NCBI GenBank assembly: GCA_910585015.1
Contig: CAJUCT010000063.1
Span: 1-15,080 of the forward strand
Direction: 5' to 3'
Length of the DNA stretch: 15,080 bases
From: an uncultured Acetatifactor sp.
GTDB taxonomy: Bacteria > Bacillota > Clostridia > Lachnospirales > Lachnospiraceae
In this document: piece by piece, positions 7,545 through 14,113 of the stretch
Layout of the letters: the number at the start of each line of letters is the position of its first letter
Position numbering within the stretch: position 1 is the first letter of the stretch
Made by a program: the position numbers and the translations under genes
Notes under the pieces: model-generated
What the model was told of the DNA's origin: nothing
The model's input: only the letters and a program-made list of their open reading frames with translations
Databases searched by the model: none

Positions 7545-7555
7545 ACATTATATTT
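7545..7555. repeat. Target-site duplication, left copy (element 1)
   Basis: ACATTATATTT is repeated at 7698-7708 on the other side of the 142-bp element. The match extends to 13 bp if two ambiguous end bases are counted. Confidence 0.75.
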
Positions 7556-7697
7556 TAGGCAATTGCGAAAGGTTCTCCGCAGGTGACGCAGCTGGTCAAT
7601 ATATACAAAAACGGGCTCCGACGCAGTGGCAAGTCGCCCTTATTTTGTATATATTGCCCATCCGCTGTTACCGGAAAGGGAGTTTCGCAATCGCCTA
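7556..7697. mobile_element. MITE-like 142-bp palindromic element, copy 1
   Basis: The element has no coding capacity. Its ends form terminal inverted repeats (TAGGCAATTGCGAAA against TTTCGCAATCGCCTA, one mismatch). Inside, CAATATATACAAAA pairs with TTTTGTATATATTG, and a central GGGC..CGAC / GTCG..CCC hairpin closes the structure. Nearly the whole unit can fold as one long imperfect hairpin. It aligns without gaps to copy 2 (10947-11088) with 14 differences. ACATTATATTT flanks it on both sides. It sits at the 3' end of mtnN, whose stop codon lies inside the right-hand flank repeat. No transposase is present in the window, so it would be moved in trans, if it still moves. Confidence 0.85.
7610..7650. 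terminator. Possible bidirectional terminator inside element copy 1
   Basis: The central hairpin of the element (GGGC plus CGAC arms, one bulge) is followed by TTATTTT on the + strand and by GTTTTTG on the - strand. On the - strand it would act about 50 bp after the mtnN stop codon and separate mtnN from the gene at 7524. This is inferred from shape only. Confidence 0.4.
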
Positions 7698-7708
7698 ACA
7701 TTATATTT
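7698..7708. repeat. Target-site duplication, right copy (element 1)
   Basis: ACATTATATTT duplicates 7545-7555. The mtnN stop codon (TTA on the + strand, 7701-7703) lies within this copy. Confidence 0.75.
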
Positions 7709-8399
7709 TATTGACAAGAACCTCAACCAGGCGCGCACAATGTCCGGCGGCTTCCCGCTCAAAGGTGGGGTAATCCATCTCTGCGCTGTCGTCCGCTTTG
7801 TCGGAGATGGCGCGGATAACCACAAAGGGGAGCCCGTTCAAGTAGGAAGCATGGGCGATAGCGGCCCCCTCCATCTCTGTGCAGTCTGCATGAAATTCTG
7901 CAATCAACCGTTCTTTTATCTCTTTGTCGGAGATAAACTGATCTCCGCTTACAATGCGGCCCACTGCCGTATGCAATCCGGGGTTGGCCTCCTCGCAGGA
8001 ACTGAGGGCCAGACGGATCATGGATTCATCTCCGGGAAAAGCCAGGGTGTCCAACTGGGGAACCTGCCCCAGGGCATAGCCAAATACACGAACATCCACA
8101 TCGTGGTGAATCACATCGCGGGAGATGACGATATCCCCGATGTCCAGGGCGGCATTCAGGGAACCTGCCACGCCGGTATTGATCACATGGGTAACCTCAA
8201 AGCGGTCGGCCAGGATCTGTACACACATGGCGGCATTGACCTTGCCGATACCGCAGCGGACCACCACAACCTGGGCCTGCCCCAAAGTACCCTCAAAAAA
8301 AACCATGCCGGCACAGGTGGTCTGGCCGGTGACGCTCATCTGCGTCTTTAAAGTCTCCACCTCCAACTCCATGGCGCCGATAATGCCGATTTTACTCAT
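7701..8399 (-). CDS. mtnN: 5'-methylthioadenosine/S-adenosylhomocysteine nucleosidase
   Basis: The protein has 232 residues, the normal length for MTAN (Pfs). It hydrolyses adenine from S-adenosylhomocysteine and 5'-methylthioadenosine in the cytoplasm. The first product, S-ribosylhomocysteine, feeds LuxS. The fold signatures are clear: IGIIGAMELEVE at the N-terminus with catalytic Glu13, INTGVAGSL for the ribose/phosphate loop, MEGAAIAH with Glu177, and AISDKAD with the general acid Asp200. These match Glu12, Glu174 and Asp197 of the E. coli enzyme. A strong AGGAGGTAGGTT lies directly before the ATG. luxS ends 47 bp upstream on the same strand, so the two are very likely co-transcribed. The 3' end is bordered by a MITE-like element that leaves the reading frame intact. 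Confidence 0.96.
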   Translation of the reverse strand: MSKIGIIGAMELEVETLKTQMSVTGQTTCAGMVFFEGTLGQAQVVVVRCGIGKVNAAMCVQILADRFEVTHVINTGVAGSLNAALDIGDIVISRDVIHHDVDVRVFGYALGQVPQLDTLAFPGDESMIRLALSSCEEANPGLHTAVGRIVSGDQFISDKEIKERLIAEFHADCTEMEGAAIAHASYLNGLPFVVIRAISDKADDSAEMDYPTFEREAAGHCARLVEVLVNKI

Positions 8400-8446
8400 A
8401 ACCTACCTCCTTATTGAAGATGATATCTTCTGTTTTGCATAAACCC

Positions 8447-8926
8447 TTATTCCGGGTAGAACAGGCGGCTGTCATCGATATGGTACAGAACCTGCTCCAG
8501 ATATCTGGAGGCCAGGTAGTTAGCCATATTCAGATTCATATCCAGATAGTTGCCGCAGTCCCTGGGGGAGGCGCCGGGAACTTCTCCCCGGTAATCCCGG
8601 ATGTATTCAAACATCTGAGTGACCAGAGGAACAATATCCTTAGAATGGTAATCTCCTGCCAGCAGCAGATAGAAGCCGGTGCGGCAGCCCATGGGACCGA
8701 AATAGATGGTCTTGTTCCCATAGTCCTGATGGTTGCGCAGGAATGTGGCTCCCAGATGCTCAATGGTATGTACCTCCGCCGTGTTCATAACGGGCTCATC
8801 ATTGGGACTGGTCATGCGCAGATCGAAGGTAGTGATTACTTCCTGCCCTGCCGTATCCTTACGAGACACATATACGCCGGGCAAAAGCCGGATATGGTCT
8901 ATAGTAAAGCTTGCAATTTTTTCCAT
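8447..8926 (-). CDS. luxS: S-ribosylhomocysteine lyase (AI-2 synthase)
   Basis: The 159-residue protein has the full length of LuxS. It cleaves S-ribosylhomocysteine to homocysteine and DPD, the precursor of the AI-2 signal. It is a cytoplasmic metal-dependent homodimer. The metal site HTIEH (His53 and His57) and Cys124 (RDCGNYLDMNL) are present, as is the catalytic Cys81 in GPMGCRTGFY. It is the first gene of the minus-strand pair with mtnN, which supplies its substrate, so together they form the two-step SAH detoxification route. AAAGGAG stands before the start, and a good promoter lies in the divergent intergenic region shared with cardiolipin synthase. Confidence 0.97.
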   Translation of the reverse strand: MEKIASFTIDHIRLLPGVYVSRKDTAGQEVITTFDLRMTSPNDEPVMNTAEVHTIEHLGATFLRNHQDYGNKTIYFGPMGCRTGFYLLLAGDYHSKDIVPLVTQMFEYIRDYRGEVPGASPRDCGNYLDMNLNMANYLASRYLEQVLYHIDDSRLFYPE

Positions 8927-8997
8927 AAAGCAATGACTCCTTTCCGGGCAAAAACAATGTTTTGCGCCAAATTATAAAAAAAGCATAAACTAAATTC

Positions 8998-9026
8998 AGT
9001 ATATACCATTTCACCATAAATTTCAA
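8998..9026 (-). promoter_or_regulatory. Sigma-A-type promoter for luxS-mtnN
   Basis: On the minus strand TTGAAA (9026-9021) and TATACT (9003-8998) are spaced by exactly 17 bp, giving a 5' leader of about 65 nt. A second TATAAT lies at 8976-8971 but lacks a good -35 partner. Confidence 0.6.
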
Positions 9027-9083
9027 AGGTATTTTGCAAAAATAGAGGATTATTGCTGACCGGCCGGGGACATCCGTTTCGTC

Positions 9084-9112
9084 TTGTGTTTGAGATGCTT
9101 GTCTGTTATAAT
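9084..9112 (+). promoter_or_regulatory. Extended -10 promoter for cardiolipin synthase
   Basis: TTGTGT (9084-9089), a 17-bp spacer and a perfect TATAAT (9107-9112) preceded by TG in the extended -10 position (9104-9105). The start codon is about 93 bp downstream. Confidence 0.7.
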
Positions 9113-9204
9113 GTATAGAACCATGTGGAACATGCCCACAAGAGGAATATAATTATTGCCAAGAGTCAGGATATGGTAAAATGAGTTGAGGGGGATACCT
9201 TGCT

Positions 9205-10791
9205 ATGACAAATGAGGACACCCAGAGCATGGGCATACGCTTGCTGAAGAGGGGACAGAAAGGGCTGATTCACGCATTGTTCAGCCGTTTCGGAGTGATA
9301 CTGCTGTTGTTCCTTTTACAGGTAGCGATTCTGTTTAGCGTATTGTTTTGGTTCCAGGATTTGCAGCCTTATATTTCAGGGTTGATGACGTCTTTTTCCG
9401 TGGTTATGGTGCTGTATCTGCTGAACAGCCGTTATGATCCCACGGCTAAGATCACGTGGCTTGTCATCATCATATTGATGCCCGTGTTCGGCGCCTTTTT
9501 ACTATGGTTTACCAAGAGCGAGATCGGTCACCGGCTGATAAAGAGGCGAGTGGATCAGATCACAAAGCAGGCGAAGGGCTGTATTCCCCAAGACGCGGAG
9601 GTTATCCGCAGGTTGGAGCAGGAAGCCCCCGGAGTGACGGCGCTGGCGCGCTATGTGAGCAGAAGCGGCTGTTATCCGGTGTTTGACGATACCGCCGTGA
9701 CATACTTTCCCACGGGGGAAAGAAAATGGGAAGAGATGCTGCGGCAGCTGGAGCAGGCACAGCATTACATTTTCCTGGAGTATTTTATCGTGGACGAGGG
9801 CCTGATGTGGGGAAAAGTTCTGGAAATACTGGCCCAAAAGGCGGCGGAAGGCGTTGAGGTTCGTCTTATGATCGATGGTTTCTGCGAGTTTACCACTCTG
9901 TCCCACAATTATCCGGAGAAGCTGAAACATCTGGGTATCAAGTGCAAGTTGTTTGCCCCTCTGACTCCGTTCGTATCTACCCATTACAACTACCGTGACC
10001 ACCGCAAGATACTGGTTATCGACGGCCATACGGCATTTACGGGAGGAGTCAATCTGGCGGATGAGTATATCAACCACAAGAAGAAACATGGGCACTGGAA
10101 GGATACGGCTGTCATGGTGAAAGGCCAAGCGGCTCAAAGCTTTGCGCTGATGTTTTTGGAGATGTGGGGGATCGAGGAAAAGGAACTGGAGTTTGACCGT
10201 TTTTTGTCCGAGACTGCCGTTTCACGGAAAGGGAAAAAGTCTCCGGGCTATGTGATGCCTTACGGTGATTGTCCGCTGGATGAAGACCGGGTGGGGGAGA
10301 GGGTGTATATGGACATCCTGAACCGTGCCCATAAGTATGTTCATATTATGACGCCCTATCTGATTCTGGATGGGGAGATGGAGACGGCGCTGAAATTTGC
10401 CGCCGAGCGGGGAGTGGACGTGAAATTGATTCTGCCCGGTATCCCGGATAAGCGGGCGGCCTATGCTCTGGCTAAATCCCACTACCGTTCTCTGCTGGAT
10501 TCCGGCGTCAGGATCTATGAGTATACCCCCGGCTTCGTACATGCCAAGCTGTTCGTCAGCGATGATCGGGAAGGGGTGGTGGGCACCATCAATCTGGACT
10601 ACCGCAGCCTGTACCATCATTTTGAGTGTGCCGCCTATCTGTACGGCGTCCCCTGTCTGGCGGATATGGAAGCGGATTACCAGGCTACGTTGGAGCAGTG
10701 CCGGACAGTGACCTATGAGACACTGAAGGCGGAGCCCTGGGGCAGGAAACTGCTGGGATGCATTATGAAGGTGGTGGCGCCGCTGATGTAG
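9205..10791 (+). CDS. cls: Cardiolipin synthase, phospholipase D superfamily
   Basis: The protein has 528 residues. Cardiolipin synthase joins phosphatidylglycerol molecules into cardiolipin at the cytoplasmic membrane. Two N-terminal membrane segments (about 29-50 and 60-73), with a further hydrophobic stretch at 84-103, match the standard architecture. Two HKD motifs follow. Motif 1 is His266, Lys268 and Asp273 in HRKILVIDGHTAFTGG. Motif 2 is His446, Lys448 and Asp453 in HAKLFVSD, followed by GTINLDYRS. Both are intact, so the enzyme should be active. GAGGGGGA precedes the ATG. It has its own promoter, divergent from luxS. No clear terminator is seen after it. The clostridial paralogue (ClsA- or ClsB-like) cannot be told from sequence alone. 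Confidence 0.95.
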   Translation: MTNEDTQSMGIRLLKRGQKGLIHALFSRFGVILLLFLLQVAILFSVLFWFQDLQPYISGLMTSFSVVMVLYLLNSRYDPTAKITWLVIIILMPVFGAFLLWFTKSEIGHRLIKRRVDQITKQAKGCIPQDAEVIRRLEQEAPGVTALARYVSRSGCYPVFDDTAVTYFPTGERKWEEMLRQLEQAQHYIFLEYFIVDEGLMWGKVLEILAQKAAEGVEVRLMIDGFCEFTTLSHNYPEKLKHLGIKCKLFAPLTPFVSTHYNYRDHRKILVIDGHTAFTGGVNLADEYINHKKKHGHWKDTAVMVKGQAAQSFALMFLEMWGIEEKELEFDRFLSETAVSRKGKKSPGYVMPYGDCPLDEDRVGERVYMDILNRAHKYVHIMTPYLILDGEMETALKFAAERGVDVKLILPGIPDKRAAYALAKSHYRSLLDSGVRIYEYTPGFVHAKLFVSDDREGVVGTINLDYRSLYHHFECAAYLYGVPCLADMEADYQATLEQCRTVTYETLKAEPWGRKLLGCIMKVVAPLM

Positions 10792-10937
10792 GCTCTTAAG
10801 CCCATCAGCCCGGCTGACATATTGCGGCGGCTCCGTGCCGAAAATGCTTGCGTTTCCATCTTCTGCCTGCTATCATAATAAGGATGCTCCATCGGCTTTG
10901 CGTCCGTGGAGTCTTAAAAAAGATGCTTGGCGGATGG

Positions 10938-10946
10938 GAGTTAGTG
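10938..10946. repeat. Target-site duplication, left copy (element 2)
   Basis: GAGTTAGTG is repeated exactly at 11089-11097 on the other side of the second 142-bp element. Confidence 0.75.
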
Positions 10947-11088
10947 CGGGCAATTGCGAAAGGTTCTCTGCAAGTGACGTGGCTGGGCAATATATACAAA
11001 AACGGGCTCCGACGCAGTGGTAAGTCGCCCTTATTTTGTATATATTGCCCAGCCGCTGTTATCAGAAAGGAAGTTTCGCAAGTGCCTA
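10947..11088. mobile_element. MITE-like 142-bp palindromic element, copy 2
   Basis: It is the same length as copy 1 and aligns without gaps, at about 90% identity by my count. The middle stem is perfect here: CTGGGCAATATATACAAAA pairs with TTTTGTATATATTGCCCAG, where copy 1 has two mismatches. The outermost two bases of the left end (CG) no longer match the right end (TA). A 9-bp direct repeat, unrelated in sequence to that of copy 1, flanks it. Unrelated flanking duplications at two sites are what transposition leaves, and not what segmental duplication leaves. It lies upstream of a truncated chemoreceptor gene. Confidence 0.85.
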
Positions 11089-11097
11089 GAGTTAGTG
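11089..11097. repeat. Target-site duplication, right copy (element 2)
   Basis: GAGTTAGTG duplicates 10938-10946. Confidence 0.75.
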
Positions 11098-11117
11098 TAC
11101 AGAAAGGAGTTACAGAT

Positions 11118-11992
11118 ATGACCAAGAGAGTGCGGGAAATCTGGCGTTTACGCTGGAAAATGAATATGTGGGCGAGTTTGCGAAGATCAAGTCATCTCTG
11201 GAAGCGATCTCATCTGAACTAAATGGGGCCATGGGGCAGCTGCGGGCGGCTTCACATGATGTGGCGGCAGGAGCGGAGCAGGTTTCCAACGGCGCCGTGA
11301 TCCTGTCTCAAGGATCTACTGAGCAGGCATCAGAGGTGGAATCGCTGGCCAGGCATATGGGCTCCGTATCCGACAGCGTGGGCAGGATCGCCCAGAGGGC
11401 ACAGAGAGCCAGCGATATCTCCCGAGAGGTACGCCAAGGGCTTTTGCAGAGCAATGAAAAAATGCAGAATGTGACAGAGGTAATACAGAATATCAGCGAC
11501 AAGTCTGCGGATATCCGAAAGATTGTCAAGACGATTGACGATATTGCTTTCCAGACCAATATTCTGGCTCTGAATGCGGCAGTGGAGGCGGCCCGGGCCG
11601 GGGAGGCCGGAAAAGGTTTCGCGGTGGTGGCTGACGAAGTACGTACTCTGGCCGGCAAATCCGCCCCGGCTGCCCAGGAAACCACAGGCCTTTTAAGTCA
11701 GATGGTTGTTTCCATGGAGGAGGGCGCGCTGGCGGCCCGGGATACGGCTGAGTCCATGGTGAACATGGTGGCCCATGCGGATGAAATGAATGAACTCATT
11801 GGCCGCATAGCGGAATACACAGGAGAGCAGGCAGTCAACGCGGAGGAGATCACCCATGGAATCAACCAGATTTCCCTTGTTGTCCAGAATAATGTGGCAA
11901 CGGCGGAGGAAAGCGCCGCCGCCAGCGAGGAACTGTCCGGGCAGGCCGCCATGCTGAAAGGATTGGTATCTCAATTCCGTTTGAAAGGTTGA
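11118..11992 (+). pseudogene. Methyl-accepting chemotaxis protein, signalling domain only, probably frameshifted near its start
   Basis: The frame from GTG 11168 to 11992 encodes about 274 residues of a chemoreceptor cytoplasmic domain. Its tip is near-perfect (DDIAFQTNILALNAAVEAARAGEAGKGFAVVADEVRTLA), and it also has long heptad helices. Upstream in the same frame, GNLAFTLENEYVGEFAKIK matches the end of a HAMP domain, so homology starts well before 11168. The sensor domain, membrane segments and most of HAMP are absent. AAAGGAG lies 8 nt before ATG 11118, which is in another frame. One extra G at GGG 11134-11136 would join ATG 11118 (MTKRVR) to the HAMP remnant. The gene is therefore either a decayed receptor with an internal deletion or a soluble receptor with a one-base error. 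GTG 11168 has only a weak ribosome binding site. Confidence 0.7.
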
Positions 11993-12040
11993 GAGCAGTA
12001 TATGGAAGCGGCTACGGGATATTAGTCCTCGAAATTATAT

Positions 12041-12069
12041 TTGACAAATCAAATGGGGTGTGTTAAGAT
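12041..12069 (+). promoter_or_regulatory. Promoter for the ABC-F leader transcript
   Basis: Consensus TTGACA (12041-12046), a 17-bp spacer and TAAGAT (12064-12069). Transcription would start near 12076, about 23 nt before the leader-peptide ATG. Confidence 0.75.
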
Positions 12070-12098
12070 GGCACTATCTTGAGGAGAGGGGTGAAAAG

Positions 12099-12110
12099 AT
12101 GAGAATTTAG
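12099..12110 (+). CDS. Three-codon leader peptide (Met-Arg-Ile-stop)
   Basis: ATG AGA ATT TAG is preceded by the purine-rich site GAGGAGAGGGG (12081-12091) with about 7 nt spacing, a much better site than chance would give for a three-codon frame. Very short upstream ORFs control several ABC-F resistance genes. An antibiotic-stalled ribosome on the uORF changes folding of the downstream RNA and prevents termination. Its position just after the promoter and about 210 nt before the terminator fits this role. The mechanism is inferred. Confidence 0.6.
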   Translation: MRI

Positions 12111-12125
12111 TTCGCTTTTGATTAC

Positions 12126-12203
12126 ATGAAGGCTTGGGACAGCATGAGGGAGAGTACCCATGTTGTTTGTTCATGTTGCCAAAAGTGGATTATGTTCTCA
12201 TAA
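12126..12203 (+). CDS. Possible 25-residue cysteine-containing leader ORF (weak)
   Basis: This open frame in the leader encodes a 25-residue peptide with a VCSCCQKW segment. No ribosome binding site precedes its ATG, so it is listed only as a candidate second leader peptide. It may be chance. Confidence 0.2.
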   Translation: MKAWDSMRESTHVVCSCCQKWIMFS

Positions 12204-12320
12204 CCCTTCTTTTTGTGCGGTAAATTTATGGCGGACTTTCGGGGAAGACAGCGCTTAATATGGTCTTGTCAGAATGGCGTGTCTATGGCATTTTACAACA
12301 GCAGGGTTGGAGAATATGAC

Positions 12321-12352
12321 GGAACTGTTTGGCAGCAAACGGTTCCGTTTTT
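12321..12352 (+). terminator. Attenuator-type intrinsic terminator before the ABC-F gene
   Basis: GGAACTGTTT (12321-12330) pairs with AAACGGTTCC (12337-12346) over 10 bp with one wobble. The loop is GGCAGC, and GTTTTT follows. It ends 30 bp before the ABC-F start codon and inside its leader, so it would prevent expression unless disrupted. Confidence 0.8.
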
Positions 12353-12382
12353 ATATTCGGGGCCTTGGAGGGAGGAATGCAT

Positions 12383-13918
12383 ATGGCACAAATCAATGTG
12401 AGTCATTTGACTTTTTCCTATGAAGGCAGCTTTGACAGTATTTTTGAGGATGTTTCTTTTTCCATCGATACAAATTGGAAGCTGGGACTTCTGGGACGCA
12501 ACGGCAAGGGAAAGACTACCTTTCTGCGGCTGCTGCTGGGAAGGTATCCCTATCAGGGAACTATCAGCGCTCAGGCGGTGTTTGACTATTTTCCCTATAG
12601 TGTCAGCGAAAGGCAGATGCAGCTGTCTGCGGCGGAATTCATGGAGGAACTCAAAGCCGGGTGCGAGCAGTGGCGCGTGATCCGTGAACTGGAGCAGCTG
12701 GGGCATGGGCCGGAAATCTTATACAGATCTTTTGCGGGTTTAAGCTTGGGGGAGCAGACAAAAATATTGCTGGCGGTTCTGTTTTCGGGGGAGCGGGATT
12801 TCCTGCTCATCGATGAACCCACCAATCACCTTGACCAGGCATCAAGAGAGATTGTGAAGGGCTATCTGGCCTCCAAGAAAGGGTTTGTCCTGGTGTCTCA
12901 TGACAGGGATCTGCTGGATTGCTGTGTGGATCATGTGCTGGTGCTGAACCGGCGGTCCATTGAACTGCAGAGCGGAAATTTCTCCACATGGTGGGAAAAC
13001 AAGCAGCGCAGGGATCAGTTTGTCCAGGCGGAGAACGAGAGGCATCTAAGGGAGATAGGGAAGCTGAAGCAGGCGGCGGCACGTACCGCCAGGTGGGCCG
13101 ACAAGAACGAGAGTACAAAGATAGGATTTGATCCCATAGAGGAGCCTGACAGGCGTAAGGACACCAGAGGGTTTATCGGGGCTAAGACAAAGAAGGCCCA
13201 GAGCCGGGTAAAGCAGATGGAGAAGCGCATACACCGGGAACTCGAGGAGAAGGAGGGACTTCTGGAAGATTTGGAGCGGCCGGCGGATTTAAAGATTGTG
13301 CCGCTTCGACACCACAAAGATATACTGGTGAATATTCGAGAGTACAGTTTGAAGTATCATGGCACCGGAGAGCCGCTTTTTACAGATCTGACCTTTTCCG
13401 TCAGTCATGGACAGCGCATTGCCATACATGGCAGCAACGGGTGCGGCAAGTCAACGTTGCTGAAAATGATATTGCAAAAGGCGGGCGCAGGAGAAGAAAA
13501 CCTTTTCCGGGCGGAAGTCTGTGAGACAGGAACTTGTGAGACGGCCTCCGGGCTGGTTATCTCCTATGTGAACCAGGATACGTCCATGCTCAGGGGAAGT
13601 ATATCCGCATTTTGCGGGGAGCGGAATCTGGAGGAGAGCCTGTTTTGCGCCGTACTCCGGCAGCTGGATATGGAGCGCGGCCAATTCCTAAAAGGAATGG
13701 AGGAGTATTCGGAGGGGCAGAAAAAGAAGGTGCTTGTTGCTGCCAGTCTGCTCACTCCGGCGCATTTGTATGTGTGGGACGAACCTTTGAATTATATGGA
13801 TGTCTTTTCCAGGATGCAGATCGAGAAGCTGATTCTGGACTATGAGCCGACTATGCTGTTTGTGGAACACGACGGCAGGTTCCGGGAAAAAATAGCCACA
13901 GCGACAATTGCGTTGTAA
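12383..13918 (+). CDS. ABC-F ribosomal protection protein, Lsa/CplR-like
   Basis: The predicted product has 511 residues. It has two ATP-binding cassettes and no membrane segments, the ABC-F plan. Cassette 1 has Walker A GRNGKGKT (38-45), signature LSLGEQ (120-125) and Walker B LLIDEPTNHLD (141-151). An interdomain linker of about 100 residues (200-305) is rich in charged helix. Cassette 2 has GSNGCGKS (350-357), signature YSEGQ (442-446), VWDEPLNYMD (464-473) and a switch histidine in VEHD (494-497). The WKLGLLGRNGKGKTT start and WDEPLNYMD are characteristic of Lsa-type proteins, which bind the ribosomal E site and displace lincosamides, streptogramin A and pleuromutilins. The drug range here is inferred. 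ATG 12383 is chosen over TTG 12329 because GGAGGGAGG stands about 8 nt before it and the terminator lies between the two. Confidence 0.93.
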   Translation: MAQINVSHLTFSYEGSFDSIFEDVSFSIDTNWKLGLLGRNGKGKTTFLRLLLGRYPYQGTISAQAVFDYFPYSVSERQMQLSAAEFMEELKAGCEQWRVIRELEQLGHGPEILYRSFAGLSLGEQTKILLAVLFSGERDFLLIDEPTNHLDQASREIVKGYLASKKGFVLVSHDRDLLDCCVDHVLVLNRRSIELQSGNFSTWWENKQRRDQFVQAENERHLREIGKLKQAAARTARWADKNESTKIGFDPIEEPDRRKDTRGFIGAKTKKAQSRVKQMEKRIHRELEEKEGLLEDLERPADLKIVPLRHHKDILVNIREYSLKYHGTGEPLFTDLTFSVSHGQRIAIHGSNGCGKSTLLKMILQKAGAGEENLFRAEVCETGTCETASGLVISYVNQDTSMLRGSISAFCGERNLEESLFCAVLRQLDMERGQFLKGMEEYSEGQKKKVLVAASLLTPAHLYVWDEPLNYMDVFSRMQIEKLILDYEPTMLFVEHDGRFREKIATATIAL

Positions 13919-14113
13919 GCGGGCGGCAAGGCATACGTGAAACATAAAGGGGCATCCGCCCTGTCATCGCGCGGAGAATTTCCGGCTGCCCCGGCGGGCA
14001 GAAACTGCCTGGCGGCAGAAGGCGCTGACGTGCAATTTGTCTCTCCCAGGTGTGTGCCCAAGGGACTTCACTCTTTAGTGCCGTCGCGCAGCGATTTTAT
14101 ATAGGAGGAAACT
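13919..14113 (+). other. GC-rich structured leader before the kinase-like gene
   Basis: These 195 bases separate the ABC-F stop from the next start. Two adjacent small hairpins share the same stem: CTGCC/GGCAG at 13986-14001 and again at 14005-14018. A short TCGC/GCGA stem followed by TTTTA lies near 14090, just before the AGGAGG. No promoter or convincing terminator was seen, so read-through from the ABC-F gene is likely. Confidence 0.35.

Larger units (their letters stand above)
10792..11117. other. Intergenic region occupied largely by element copy 2
   Basis: These 326 bases hold no convincing gene. 10792-10937 shows no recognisable product, promoter or terminator. 10938-11097 is the second 142-bp element with its flanking repeats. 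With the element and one flank removed, GGGAGTTAGTG would join TACAGAAAGGAG directly, placing the insertion about 10 bp before the next ribosome binding site. Confidence 0.6.
11993..12382. promoter_or_regulatory. Regulatory leader region of the ABC-F gene
   Basis: These 390 bases contain no long gene. In order they hold a promoter, a three-codon leader peptide, a 25-codon open frame without a ribosome binding site, several possible stems, and an intrinsic terminator just before the ABC-F start. The transcript leader would be about 305 nt. This is typical of antibiotic-inducible ABC-F and erm genes. GTTGCCAAA (12175-12183) can pair with TTTGGCAGC (12328-12336) in the terminator's left arm and loop, a possible anti-terminator. 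Confidence 0.65.

Noticed and set aside
7626..8351. Long plus-strand open frame opposite mtnN
   Set aside because: It is a shadow of the conserved mtnN coding frame on the other strand and partly lies in the mobile element.
8400..8446. Terminator between luxS and mtnN (GAAGAT-GAT-ATCTTC hairpin)
   Set aside because: The stem is six AT-rich base pairs without a T-run on the minus strand. Co-transcription is more likely.
8927..8991. SAM or SAH riboswitch before luxS
   Set aside because: The predicted leader is only about 65 nt, AT-rich, with no recognisable riboswitch core.
10848..11222. Plus-strand open frame running through element copy 2 into the chemoreceptor
   Set aside because: It crosses the non-coding palindromic element and reads the chemoreceptor DNA out of frame. 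No family match.
12329..12382. TTG 12329 as the ABC-F start
   Set aside because: It lies inside the terminator stem. ATG 12383 has a strong ribosome binding site and begins at the conserved N-terminus.
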